DNA from: Akkermansia muciniphila | Lineage (GTDB): Bacteria > Verrucomicrobiota > Verrucomicrobiia > Limisphaerales > UBA9464 | Assembly (NCBI GenBank): GCA_945900455.1 | Contig: CAMDJH010000017.1 | Coordinates: 1-42,884, forward strand | Direction of reading: 5' to 3' | Length of the DNA stretch: 42,884 nt | In this document: in pieces, positions 24,447 to 33,065 of the stretch | Numbering within the stretch: position 1 is the stretch's first letter | Layout: every line of letters starts with the position of its first letter | Position numbers and translations under genes: made by a program | Notes under the pieces: model-generated | What the model saw: the letters and a program-made list of their open reading frames with translations, nothing else | Told to the model about the DNA's origin: nothing | Database searches by the model: none

Positions 24447-26901
24447 GCGGCGTCTGGTTTGCCTGCTTCGTCTCCGTCGCCAAAATGGTCACGGTAGTCT
24501 TGAGCACCGTGTCCGGATTGAGCGAGATGCTGTCGATGCCCTGCTCGACGAGGAATTGCGCGAAGTCGGGATAATCACTGGGAGCCTGGCCGCAGATACC
24601 AATCTTGCGTCCGCGCTTTCGGCAAACCGCGATGACCTGCGCGATCATCTTTTTCACCGCGGCATTCCGTTCGTCGAAGATCGGGGCGACAATTTCACTA
24701 TCGCGGTCCACGCCAAGGATCAGTTGAGTCAGATCGTTTGAGCCGATGCTAAAGCCGTCGAAGATATCCGCGAATTCGTCGGCAAGGATGACGTTGCTTG
24801 GAATCTCGCACATGACGTAAAGCTCGAGCTCATGGACGCCGCGCTTGAGACCGTGCTTTTCCATCTCAGCCTGGACGCGACGGCCTTCATCGACGGTGCG
24901 GCAAAAGGGAACCATCAACTTCAAGTTCGTAAGGCCCATTTCCTCGCGCACCTTTTTCACGGCACGGCATTCGAGTGCGAAGCCGGCTTGATAGCGGGGA
25001 TTGTAGTAACGGCTGGCCCCTCGAAAACCAATCATTGGATTCTCCTCCGTGGGTTCATAGGTGCGGCCACCGATGAGATTGGCGTATTCGTTCGTCTTGA
25101 AGTCGCTCAGGCGAAGAATGACATCCTTGGGGTAAAACGCTGCGGCGATCATCGCGACGCCTTGCGCGAGTTTGTCGACGAAGAATTGCGCCTTGTCGGT
25201 GTAGCCGGCGGTCAAGGCGTCAATCTGCTGTTTCACGGGCCCCGCCTCCAGGCTCGGGTAGTTCACCAACGCCAGCGGGTGCACCTTGATATAGCTCGTG
25301 ATGATAAATTCCTCGCGCGCAAGTCCGACCCCATCGTTCGGGATAAAACTGAGTGAGAACGCCTCCTCCGGGTTGGCGACGTTCATCATCACTTTCGTGC
25401 GTGGCCGAGAGAGGTCTGCCAGGCGGGTGCGCTGCACATCAAACTCAAGCCGCCCGTCGTAGACGAAACCCGCGTCGCCCTCGGCACAACTCATCGTTAC
25501 CATTTGACCGTCTTTCAACAATTCCGTGCCATGCTCGGTGCCCACGATGGCGGGAACGCCGAGTTCCCGGCTGACAATGGCGGCGTGACAAGTGCGCCCG
25601 CCCCGATTGGTCACGATACCGGCGGCCTTTTTCATGATGGGTTCCCAGTCCGGATCGGTCTTGTCGGTGACAAGAATTTCTCCCTCCTTGAACTGCCCGA
25701 TGAACTCGGCGCTTTTAATGACGCGGACGGGGCCGGCCGCAATTTTCTCGCCGACGCTGCGACCGGTGACGAGCACCCCGCTCCGTTGCCTGAGCTTGTA
25801 GGCCTCGACGACCTCGACGGCCTTGCGGGATTTCACGGTCTCGGGTCGCGCCTGCACGATGAACATTTCGCCGCTCTGCCCATCCTTCGCCCACTCGATG
25901 TCCATGGGTGTCGGTTGGCCGCGCTTCGCTGAGTAGTGATCCTCGATGAGACAGGCCCAACGCGCGAGTTGGAGAATTTCATCATTGGTATTCGCGAACT
26001 GGGCGCGGTCGCCGGGCGGCACCGGAACGTTCTTCACCATCTTTCCGCCGCCGACATCGTAGATGAGTTTGAATTCCTTCGAACCGACGATTTTTTGGAG
26101 TATAGGGCGATGACCGGTCTTCAGCGTGGGTTTGAAGATATAGTATTCGTCCGGATTCACGGAGCCTTGCACGACGTTTTCGCCGAGGCCGTAGGCGCCG
26201 TTGATGAGCACCACGTCGCGAAAGCCGGTCTCGGTATCGAGTGTGAAGATGACGCCGCTGCTCGCGAGGTCGGAGCGCACCATTTTCTGCACGCCGATGC
26301 TGAGGGCGACCTTGAAATGGTCGAAGCCTTTGTCAACCCGGTAGCTGATGGCCCGGTCGGTGAAGAGCGATGCGAAGCAGCGCAGGCAGGCATTGATGAG
26401 TTCCAGGTGACCCGTCACGTTGAGATAGGTCTCCTGTTGGCCGGCGAAACTGGCGTCCGGCAGGTCCTCCGCCGTCGCGCTCGAGCGGACCGCGACATCC
26501 ACGGGATGAAGTTGCCGACCCTTGAGCGCGTCGTAGGCAGCGAGGATCTCGTGCTCCAACTCGGGCGGGATCGATGCTCCGAGAATTAAACCGCGAACCG
26601 CGCTTCCGCACGTGCGCAATGCCTCCATGTCACGGGTATCGAGGTCGGCGAGCGTCTGGCGAATCCGCCCCTCCAGTTCCGCTTCACGCAACAGATACCG
26701 GTACGCCTCGGCCGTGATGGCAAAGCCGTTCGGCACGTTGACACCCTTCGGGGTCAATTCGCGAACCATCTCACCCAGGGACGCGTTCTTCCCGCCCACG
26801 AGTGGCACATCGCCGATGGTGATATCGGCAAACCACTTTATGAAGCGCTGCGATGCGGCGGCGGGCGTTTTGGAATTCGATGAAGTCGTTGCAGCAGACA
26901 T
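24439..26901 (-). CDS. ppsA: Phosphoenolpyruvate synthase
   Basis: This 820-residue enzyme converts pyruvate and ATP to phosphoenolpyruvate, AMP and phosphate, the first step of gluconeogenesis from pyruvate. The N-terminal nucleotide-binding domain shows DVPLVGGKNASLGEMVREL and VAVRSSATAEDLPDASFAGQ. The swivel domain has the phospho-histidine motif GGRTCHAAIVSRELGVPAIV, and the TIM-barrel domain has GSNDLTQLILGVDRDSE and the catalytic cysteine in IGICGQAPSDYPDF. Length and domain order are normal. It starts 29 bases after the stop of the two-domain stress protein and overlaps the methyltransferase gene, so these three are an operon. Pairing with USP genes is common in bacteria adapting to low energy or low oxygen. 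Confidence 0.96.
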   Translation of the reverse strand: MSAATTSSNSKTPAAASQRFIKWFADITIGDVPLVGGKNASLGEMVRELTPKGVNVPNGFAITAEAYRYLLREAELEGRIRQTLADLDTRDMEALRTCGSAVRGLILGASIPPELEHEILAAYDALKGRQLHPVDVAVRSSATAEDLPDASFAGQQETYLNVTGHLELINACLRCFASLFTDRAISYRVDKGFDHFKVALSIGVQKMVRSDLASSGVIFTLDTETGFRDVVLINGAYGLGENVVQGSVNPDEYYIFKPTLKTGHRPILQKIVGSKEFKLIYDVGGGKMVKNVPVPPGDRAQFANTNDEILQLARWACLIEDHYSAKRGQPTPMDIEWAKDGQSGEMFIVQARPETVKSRKAVEVVEAYKLRQRSGVLVTGRSVGEKIAAGPVRVIKSAEFIGQFKEGEILVTDKTDPDWEPIMKKAAGIVTNRGGRTCHAAIVSRELGVPAIVGTEHGTELLKDGQMVTMSCAEGDAGFVYDGRLEFDVQRTRLADLSRPRTKVMMNVANPEEAFSLSFIPNDGVGLAREEFIITSYIKVHPLALVNYPSLEAGPVKQQIDALTAGYTDKAQFFVDKLAQGVAMIAAAFYPKDVILRLSDFKTNEYANLIGGRTYEPTEENPMIGFRGASRYYNPRYQAGFALECRAVKKVREEMGLTNLKLMVPFCRTVDEGRRVQAEMEKHGLKRGVHELELYVMCEIPSNVILADEFADIFDGFSIGSNDLTQLILGVDRDSEIVAPIFDERNAAVKKMIAQVIAVCRKRGRKIGICGQAPSDYPDFAQFLVEQGIDSISLNPDTVLKTTVTILATETKQANQTPHG

Positions 26902-26930
26902 ATGTTGTCGTCTTGGTGTGATCTAAAATC

Positions 26931-27899
26931 TCACTGTCGTTCGCGCACTGCCAGCACGGGACAGGGCGAGTGGCGCACCACGTGCTCCGTCATGCTCCCA
27001 AGCACAAGATGCCTTAACCCGGTTCGTCCGTGTGTCGCCATCACGATCAGGTCGACCGATAGGGTTGCCGCCGTTCGGCAAATCTCATGTGCCGGCCCAC
27101 CGTTCAAAACCAGAGTTTCCACGTGCAACTCCGGGTCGAATTCGGCCTGACGGAACTGCGGCATCTGCTCGTGTGCCTCGGCGAGCAGCCGTTTCTCTTC
27201 GTAGACCGAGCCGATCTGGCCGAGTCCCATCGGCAGATGCGCTGGAACGACCGTGAGAAGCACCAGCGACGCGTCGAACCTTCGCGCGAGAGCCACGGCA
27301 TAGGGAAATGCCTTCTTGGATTCGTTCGAAAAATCTGTCGTTACCAAGATACGCTTTAGACCAAAGCGTGGAGTGCCCGCACCCGTTTCGCGGATTGTGC
27401 AATCGCGAACTGTCAGCACGGAACATGGCGCCCGGCGAACAACAGACTCGGCCGTACTGCCCAGGACAACATGGGGCAGGCCACCGAGGCCGTGGCTGGC
27501 GAGCACGATGAGATCGCTGGAATTCTTAGCGGCCGCCTCGCAAATCTTGTTGTCCGCCTCGCCGATCAAAATGTCCGTAGAACAAATCAATTGCGGGTCG
27601 ATGCCGGACTCCGCGGGAAATTGTAGCATCCGTTCCGCCGCCGCATGGCTCAGCTTGGCATCGCGCCGGGCAAGGTGAGCGTAACCCCACTGCGGCAACA
27701 GAGGTGGCTCGATGACGTGGAGCAAGTGAAGACGGGATTGAAATCGTTCACCCAAAATCGCGGCGAAGGCAACGCCGTGCCTCGAAGCCGGCGAAAAATC
27801 CACCGGCACGAGAATGCGATTCAACTGGATTGCCGCCGGCCCTGGCGGCGATTTGCTCGATGGGCTCTCGGGGTTGGGCTTGGTCAGCGATCCAGTCAT
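26931..27899 (-). CDS. Two-domain universal stress protein
   Basis: From ATG 27899 the protein has 322 residues with two tandem UspA domains. The first runs from LNRILVPVDFSPASRHGVAF to LASHGLGGLPHVVLGSTAES and SVLTV, and the second from LKRILVTTDFSNESKKAFPY to MATHGRTGLRHLVLGSMTEH and PVLAVRERQ. Both keep the ATP-binding G-x2-G-x(8-9)-G-S/T loop, so both may bind nucleotide. The frame is open to 28178, but the upstream residues show no family similarity. It precedes ppsA in the same direction and is divergent from the three-domain USP. Confidence 0.93.
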   Translation of the reverse strand: MTGSLTKPNPESPSSKSPPGPAAIQLNRILVPVDFSPASRHGVAFAAILGERFQSRLHLLHVIEPPLLPQWGYAHLARRDAKLSHAAAERMLQFPAESGIDPQLICSTDILIGEADNKICEAAAKNSSDLIVLASHGLGGLPHVVLGSTAESVVRRAPCSVLTVRDCTIRETGAGTPRFGLKRILVTTDFSNESKKAFPYAVALARRFDASLVLLTVVPAHLPMGLGQIGSVYEEKRLLAEAHEQMPQFRQAEFDPELHVETLVLNGGPAHEICRTAATLSVDLIVMATHGRTGLRHLVLGSMTEHVVRHSPCPVLAVRERQ

Positions 27900-28068
27900 A
27901 ACGATTGCGTCGCCGCAACTCTGGTGCATCGCGGGCTGGCTGGCTTGGCGATACTTGGCGGATACCGATCGTTTCTTGATTGCCTCCGGACGCCCATTAG
28001 CACGTCGTTTCCCAGAAGTCCGTTGCCAATAAATGGCATGAATACGCCAAGAACTGGGTCGCAGAGAT
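27900..28068. promoter_or_regulatory. Divergent USP control region
   Basis: This region lies between two divergently transcribed universal stress protein genes. It contains a tandem near-repeat TTGGCGATAC / TTGGCGGATAC (27945-27965) and an exact dyad TGCCA-ATAAA-TGGCA (28024-28038). Either could be an operator. A lone TTGAT half-site is present but no full FNR-type box (TTGAT-N4-ATCAA) was found. Confidence 0.45.
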
Positions 28069-28095
28069 ATGGTTTTCGGTGCGAGAGTGCCCGCC

Positions 28096-29514
28096 ATGAG
28101 CAAGAAACTACCGCCTTCAGGAGGGTCCACCGCGAAGGAGCCCAGGGGGCAGATTGTCTGCGGCACGGATTTCTCCATTCATGCGAGTGAAGCGATCAAC
28201 ACCGCGGCCGCGATCGCGCGGCGGGGCCGCCTGCCGTTGCTGCTCGTGCACGTGATGGAAAAGTCCCCGTTGACGGGCGACGCGGTGGCGATTCACCGAC
28301 AATTGGAGAAGTCCGCGCGGGAGAAACTGGTGCACGAAGCCTCCGTGCTGCGCGATCGCGATGTGGAAGTGCGCACGGAACTGCTTAAGGGCCACCCGGA
28401 AGCAGAACTCTTGCGCGTCGCCGCCCGCCCTGAATCGCGCTTGGTGGTCACGGCGTCCCTCGGCCACATCGCCGTCAGTCGGCTGCTCATTGGGAGCGTA
28501 GCCGAGCGCACGGCGGAGGCGTCTCCGATTCCGACATTGGTGGTACGCGACGCCAAGCCACTCATCGAATGGGCCGAGGGCCGGCGGACACTGAAGGTCT
28601 TTGTCGCCGGTGATTTCACCGCGAGTGCGGAGGCGGCGATTCGGTGGGTGAAGGAGTTGCGGAGTATCGGTCCCTGCGAGGTCGTTCTGGGCCACGTTGA
28701 CTGGCCAGCCGAGGAGCGGCGACGGCTCGGGATTCAGTCCGCGGTGCCCTTTTCCCAGAATCCACCCGAAGTCGAACGGATCCTTGAACGGGACTTGCAG
28801 GCGAAGCTGGACCGGCTACTTGGCGACGCCAGCGCCCGTGTGCGCATCACACCGAGTTGGGGAGCGCCTGATTTCTACTTGATTGAGATGGCGAACGACG
28901 AGCAAGCGGACCTCATCGTCGTCGGCACCCATCAGCGTCAAGGCTTGAGCCGGTTGATGCATCGATCTGTGTCGCGCTCCGTCCTGCATCACGCGCCGAC
29001 GAGTGTGGCCTGTATTCCGGCGTCGTTTCAGGCCGACACCTCGTCTGCACCCATTCCGCAGATCCATCGCGTTCTGGTCACAACCGATTTCTCCGAACAC
29101 GGGAATCACGCCATCCCCTACGCGTATTCGGCGCTCTCGTACGGCGGGACGGTGCGACTTGTCCACATCATTCCGCCCGTTGAAATACCGAGTCCGCTGG
29201 TACCGCGCTACGACCGCAAACACCGATCAAAAAAAGACCACACAAAAGGGGAGAGTGAACTGACGGCCAGACTCCGTTCACTCGTTCCGCAGGAAGCGGC
29301 CGACCGCGGCATCCGAAGCGACGCCGTGGTGTTGGAAGGCGTCGATGCGGCGGCGACCGCCTGCCAGGAGGCCGAGCGATTCGGCGCCGACCTCATTTGC
29401 ATTGGTTCGCATGGACATTCCGGATTGGTGGCCGCGGTCCTTGGCTCGGTGGCTCAAAAGCTCGTGGCCATTAGCCTCAGGCCGGTGCTGGTTGTGCGGA
29501 TGCCGCCGGCGTGA
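28096..29514 (+). CDS. Three-domain universal stress protein
   Basis: The 472-residue protein (ATG 28096; ATG 28069 would add nine residues) consists of three UspA-like domains. They begin at QIVCGTDFSIHASEAINTAA, LKVFVAGDFTASAEAAIRWV and HRVLVTTDFSEHGNHAIPYA, and end at TLVVRDA, SVACIP and VLVVRMP. Only the third has an intact ATP loop (GSHGHSGLVAAVLGSVAQ). In the first the second glycine is changed (LGHIAVSRLLIGS), and in the second the GS pair is RS (GLSRLMHRSVS). So two domains may be structural or regulatory. Three-domain members are less common than one- or two-domain ones. It is transcribed away from the USP-ppsA operon. Confidence 0.9.
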   Translation: MSKKLPPSGGSTAKEPRGQIVCGTDFSIHASEAINTAAAIARRGRLPLLLVHVMEKSPLTGDAVAIHRQLEKSAREKLVHEASVLRDRDVEVRTELLKGHPEAELLRVAARPESRLVVTASLGHIAVSRLLIGSVAERTAEASPIPTLVVRDAKPLIEWAEGRRTLKVFVAGDFTASAEAAIRWVKELRSIGPCEVVLGHVDWPAEERRRLGIQSAVPFSQNPPEVERILERDLQAKLDRLLGDASARVRITPSWGAPDFYLIEMANDEQADLIVVGTHQRQGLSRLMHRSVSRSVLHHAPTSVACIPASFQADTSSAPIPQIHRVLVTTDFSEHGNHAIPYAYSALSYGGTVRLVHIIPPVEIPSPLVPRYDRKHRSKKDHTKGESELTARLRSLVPQEAADRGIRSDAVVLEGVDAAATACQEAERFGADLICIGSHGHSGLVAAVLGSVAQKLVAISLRPVLVVRMPPA

Positions 29515-29541
29515 AGCAACCCGATTCGGGTGATGGCCGGC

Positions 29542-29988
29542 TTAATGGAGCCTCGAGAGGGTTGCCAGCGTCGCCGGCTGAAAGTCGTCTGCAGACACAA
29601 CCAATTTTCCGCGCATGAGCTTGTGGCAATCCACGCAACTCATCGTAACGCGCACATAGGCGAGCGTCGCGGCGTCGAGATTCCTGTCCTTGGCCGCCTT
29701 TACCAGCGAATCCATGTGGCGTCGGAACGTGAAGCTCTGCTGCTCGTACGCCGGGTTCTCGAACATTCGCCAGCTCGCCTCCTGGCTCATGGCGCTGAGC
29801 CGAGATCCCTTGGCGATGATGAGGCCGTAGTCCTCCGTCGCCAGCCCTTCAAGAAGGCGTTGCGATAATTCCAGTTTGTCGCGCATGAACTCCTTGGACG
29901 CGCGGTTGTTCTTCGGTTGGGCGAGCAGCACGGAAAGCCCCGCCGCCGCAACGAGGAGAATGGAGAGAAGTAGAGGTTTCGGTTTCAT
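29542..29988 (-). CDS. Cytochrome c'-like protein
   Basis: The 148-residue protein has an N-terminal signal (LLLSILLVAAAGLSVLLAQ) followed by a helical region (FMRDKLELSQRLLEGLATED) and a C-terminal haem site, SCVDCHKLMRG, with Cys118, Cys121 and His122. The late position of CxxCH in an all-helical protein of this size is the cytochrome c' pattern, although here about 25 residues follow the haem site. It should be periplasmic with one haem. Role could be gas binding or electron transfer. It converges with the three-domain USP gene, 27 bases apart. Haem attachment also applies to the two large operons of this window. Confidence 0.82.
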   Translation of the reverse strand: MKPKPLLLSILLVAAAGLSVLLAQPKNNRASKEFMRDKLELSQRLLEGLATEDYGLIIAKGSRLSAMSQEASWRMFENPAYEQQSFTFRRHMDSLVKAAKDRNLDAATLAYVRVTMSCVDCHKLMRGKLVVSADDFQPATLATLSRLH

Positions 29989-29999
29989 GGTGTTGTCAG

Positions 30000-30400
30000 A
30001 CTACGAGTTCATTCGTTTTATGGCTTCGCGTAGTTTGGCGAGGGTAGGCTGTTTTTTGGCGAAGAATCAAGGACATGGGGAAGTGAGTAACAGCGAGGGG
30101 CGCATCCCGAAGTTGTTGGAGATTTTAAGTTCCAAAGGACGGATTCGCCGTGATTTTTGAAGACGAGGTCGCGTTGTTTTGGGCCAACGGCCTGGGTGAC
30201 GGGGAATAACCCATGATGGGACCTCGATGAGGAGCGATGAATGGGATATCCGGCCAATCAAATCGCGACCCTACAGGCCGCTGACCGTGGCCGCACCGAT
30301 ACCCAGACCGATGGCCTGGGCTAAGGGATGACGGCCCTTTGGGCCTGAGGAATCGCACGTTCATAAAATGAACAAAGAATCTTCCTGTCTTTGCCTGCCT
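30000..30400. repeat. Non-coding repeat-like region
   Basis: No gene is supported between 29989 and the lpd-like gene at 30555. The stretch 30102-30119 (GCATCCCGAAGTTGTTGG) is identical to 42174-42191 beside the IS91 relic. Several short dyads occur, such as GGCCC-TTT-GGGCC and CCCATGATGGG. Minus-strand frames are open here but are low-complexity and unrelated to a protein family I recognise. I take it to be a copy of a dispersed intergenic repeat of this lineage. Confidence 0.5.
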
Positions 30401-30554
30401 TCGTTTCCTTCGTTTGCTTCTGTCCTCATTCCGACAACTTCAGGTTGATTTCAATGGGGGGGCAGAGCGCCGGGACGTCAGGGCTGCGCCCGCGTCCGTC
30501 TGTTGGCGGCGACGGAAGATTGCCAGACGTGTACTAGCCGGGGACACTTGCCTC

Positions 30555-31934
30555 GTGTCCGATTTTGATTTCGATGCGATCGTTCTCGGTGGCGGGAGTG
30601 CCGGGTACGCAGCGGCGCGCACGCTGTCGGTGGGAGGTGCCCGCACGGCGGTGGTCGATGGTTCACCGGAGCTCGGGGGACTGTGCATCTTGCGAGGCTG
30701 TATGCCGACCAAAGCACTCCTGCACGGTGCGGAACTTCGCCAGTCGATCCGCGATGCCGCGGAGTGGGGAATTCACGCCGGACCGGTCCGTGTCGATTTC
30801 ACGAGGCTGATGGCACGCAAGGACGAGTTGATTGCGAATTTTGCCGCAGACCGTCAAAAGCAGCTTCAGGACGGGCGTTTTCAATTATTCCGGACCGCGG
30901 GGCGCCTGGGCGATGCCCGGACGGTGGAACTGAGCGATGGAAAACGGCTGCGAGCACCTCATATCGTTCTTGCCACGGGCTCGACGATACCTGTGCCTTC
31001 CATTTCTGGACTGCCGGAGGCTGGCTACCTCACGAGCGATGATGCGCTGGATTTGAAAGCCGCGCCGGAATCGTTGATCGTGCTGGGCGGAGGACCTGTG
31101 GCATTGGAGTTTGCCCAATTCTTTGGGCGCCTAGGGACGCGGGTGGCGATCATTCAACGGGGGTCGCACATTCTGCGGGACAGCGACCCGGAGATGGCGA
31201 CGGAATTGGAGAGGGCACTTCGCCGGGAAGGTATCGATCTGTTCACCGATACTCAAATCGAGCGCGTGGAGGCCGTACCCCGGGGGCGCAGGCTCCTGTT
31301 TCGTCACGCGGGGACGCTTCGCCAGGTCGAGGCTGAGCAGATTCTTCACGGGTTGGGCCGGGTGCCCAATATCACCGGATTGGGCCTCGAATGCGCCGGC
31401 GTTTCCTTGGAAAACGGTCGGATTCGAATCGATTCAAATCAACGGACGACCCAACAAGGTATTTATGCTGCCGGCGACTGCTGTGGTCCGTATGAGGTCG
31501 TTCATATCGCGATCAACCAGGGAGAAATTGCCGCTCACAACATTCTTTACCCCCAGAAACCGCGCGAATTGGATACCCGCCTCTTGCTGAGCGTGGTGTT
31601 TACGGAACCTCAGGTTGCGCAGGTCGGATTGACGGAGGCGAAGGCTCGAGCCGCGGGTCGCGATGTGGCGGTCGCAACTTATCCGTTCAACGACCATGGC
31701 AAATCGATGATCCTCGGTTCAAAGGAGGGCCTCGTGAAGCTGATCGTCGAGCGTGCCACCGGAGAGATTCTTGGAGGGAGTTGCGTCGGCCCGCAGGGCG
31801 GCGAATTGATTCACGAGATCATGATTGCCATGGCGGCTCGGATGACGGCGACCCAACTTGCCGCCCTGCCGCACTACCATCCGACGTTGGCCGAGATCTG
31901 GACGTATCCGGCTGAGGAACTGGCAGGAGGGTGA
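30555..31934 (+). CDS. Dihydrolipoyl dehydrogenase-like flavoprotein disulfide reductase
   Basis: From GTG 30555 the protein has 459 residues. FAD loop AIVLGGGSAGYAAARTL, redox pair GGLCILRGCMPTKALL (Cys44 and Cys49), NAD loop LIVLGGGPVALEFAQFFGRL, second FAD motif GIYAAGDCCG and C-terminal interface PHYHPTLAEIW (the His-Glu couple that works with the disulfide) are all present, so the enzyme should be active on a disulfide such as lipoamide. It is not next to E1/E2 genes, so another substrate (mercury, glutathione-like or coenzyme A disulfides) is possible. The frame extends upstream to 30414, but those residues are unlike the family. Confidence 0.9.
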   Translation: MSDFDFDAIVLGGGSAGYAAARTLSVGGARTAVVDGSPELGGLCILRGCMPTKALLHGAELRQSIRDAAEWGIHAGPVRVDFTRLMARKDELIANFAADRQKQLQDGRFQLFRTAGRLGDARTVELSDGKRLRAPHIVLATGSTIPVPSISGLPEAGYLTSDDALDLKAAPESLIVLGGGPVALEFAQFFGRLGTRVAIIQRGSHILRDSDPEMATELERALRREGIDLFTDTQIERVEAVPRGRRLLFRHAGTLRQVEAEQILHGLGRVPNITGLGLECAGVSLENGRIRIDSNQRTTQQGIYAAGDCCGPYEVVHIAINQGEIAAHNILYPQKPRELDTRLLLSVVFTEPQVAQVGLTEAKARAAGRDVAVATYPFNDHGKSMILGSKEGLVKLIVERATGEILGGSCVGPQGGELIHEIMIAMAARMTATQLAALPHYHPTLAEIWTYPAEELAGG

Positions 31935-31944
31935 ATCGCGGGGA

Positions 31945-32121
31945 TCAATGCGGCGGATTGTTGACGAGCCACATTGCGGCACCAACCAAGATGGCAACGA
32001 TTGCGCCGGCGATGCAGGCCCAGAAGAACTGCTGTTTCCGCTTCCGCCGGTTGCCACGACCCTGCCCGGGCAAGAGGTAGTATCGATGCTCCTCAGGATT
32101 CTTCTTGCGGCGGAAAAACAT
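31945..32121 (-). CDS. 58-residue single-helix membrane miniprotein
   Basis: The frame translates as MFFRRKKNPEEHRYYLLPGQ, then a basic stretch (GRGNRRKRKQQ), one clear membrane helix (FFWACIAGAIVAILVGAAMW) and a short tail LVNNPPH. The positive-inside rule puts the N-terminus in the cytoplasm. The codon pattern and clean architecture make it a believable gene, though no Shine-Dalgarno is seen. It lies tail to tail with the flavoprotein and head to head with the RmlD-like gene. I do not recognise a named family. Confidence 0.6.
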   Translation of the reverse strand: MFFRRKKNPEEHRYYLLPGQGRGNRRKRKQQFFWACIAGAIVAILVGAAMWLVNNPPH

Positions 32122-32204
32122 GGTTAGGTCCGGCGTGTTTATAATGGGCTACCCCCGAAGGCGTCCAGTGGACATCCTTCCAATTGTTTCGACATGCTGA
32201 TCCC

Positions 32205-33065
32205 GTGAATGAAACCAACGATCCCCGTCAACCCCAGGTTTGGGTGACCGGTGCCACCGGGTTGATTGGCGGCCTCGTCGTTCAAACGTCGGCGCGATTT
32301 GCTGCCGGTTGGATCGTCCGCCCCACGACGCGCCGTCAGTTCGATCTGGCGGATTCCAGGTCCATGGCGGCGTGCTTTCACCAGGAACGTCCCTCCGCCG
32401 TTATCCATTGCGGTGCCGTTAGCAGGCCCGTCGATTGCGAACGAGAGCCTGGCCTTGCACGGCGGATTAATGTCGACGGAACTCGTTTTCTCGCGGAGTT
32501 GGCGGCGGAAATTCCGTTGATTTTTCTTTCTTCCGACATGGTCTTTGATGGTCGTAAGGGTGGATACCGCGAAACCGACGCGGTGAACCCGATGAGCGTT
32601 TACGCGGAGACGAAAATCGAAGGGGAACAACTCATTCTCAAGAATCCTCGTCACGCGGTGGTGCGCACATCACTCAATTACGGCGCGTCGGCGACCGGGA
32701 ATCGTTCCTTTAACGAGGAAATGATGACGGCGTGGCAAGCCGGGAAAACCCTCTCATTCTTTACCGACGAATTTCGGTGTCCGATTCCCGCGGTTGTGAC
32801 ATCCCGGGTGCTCTGGGAACTGCTCAATCAGGGGGCCACAGGGCTGTATCATGTCGCGGGATCGGAGCGCCTTTCCCGGTGGGACATCGCCGAGTGTGTC
32901 GCGCGGCGGCACCCCGGAATCAGTGCCCCCCGAACGGCAGTATCGCGCGTTGCTTACCAAGGACCGCCGAGACCGGCCGATACGTCCCTCAATTCCAGTC
33001 GAGTTCAGGCCTTGCTGCCGTTTCCACTGCCGCGGTTTTCAGAATGGATGGCGGACGCGTCATGA
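32205..33065 (+). CDS. RmlD-like SDR family sugar reductase
   Basis: From GTG 32205 the protein has 286 residues. It shows the extended-SDR features QVWVTGATGLIGGLVV (NAD(P) loop), a D-x-D-type element LADSRSMAACFH, IPLIFLSSDMVFDG, and the catalytic YAETK (Tyr-x3-Lys) followed by IEGEQLI. Then comes RCPIPAVVTSRVLWELLN, as in dTDP-4-dehydrorhamnose reductases. Members reduce a nucleotide-sugar keto group, but without the rest of the rml genes here the substrate is open. Its end overlaps the ATG of the GluQ-RS gene by four bases (ATGA). An upstream TTG at 32184 is possible but less likely. Confidence 0.85.
   Translation: MNETNDPRQPQVWVTGATGLIGGLVVQTSARFAAGWIVRPTTRRQFDLADSRSMAACFHQERPSAVIHCGAVSRPVDCEREPGLARRINVDGTRFLAELAAEIPLIFLSSDMVFDGRKGGYRETDAVNPMSVYAETKIEGEQLILKNPRHAVVRTSLNYGASATGNRSFNEEMMTAWQAGKTLSFFTDEFRCPIPAVVTSRVLWELLNQGATGLYHVAGSERLSRWDIAECVARRHPGISAPRTAVSRVAYQGPPRPADTSLNSSRVQALLPFPLPRFSEWMADAS

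Noticed and set aside
27900-28068. FNR/ANR box between the two USP genes
   Set aside because: Only a TTGAT half-site is present, without the ATCAA half at the required spacing.
30018-30364. Two overlapping minus-strand frames of 79 residues
   Set aside because: Low-complexity products in a repeat-like region, with no start signals or family likeness.
32732-33061. Upstream extension of the GluQ-RS frame
   Set aside because: This is an out-of-frame shadow of the RmlD-like gene; family similarity starts after ATG 33062.
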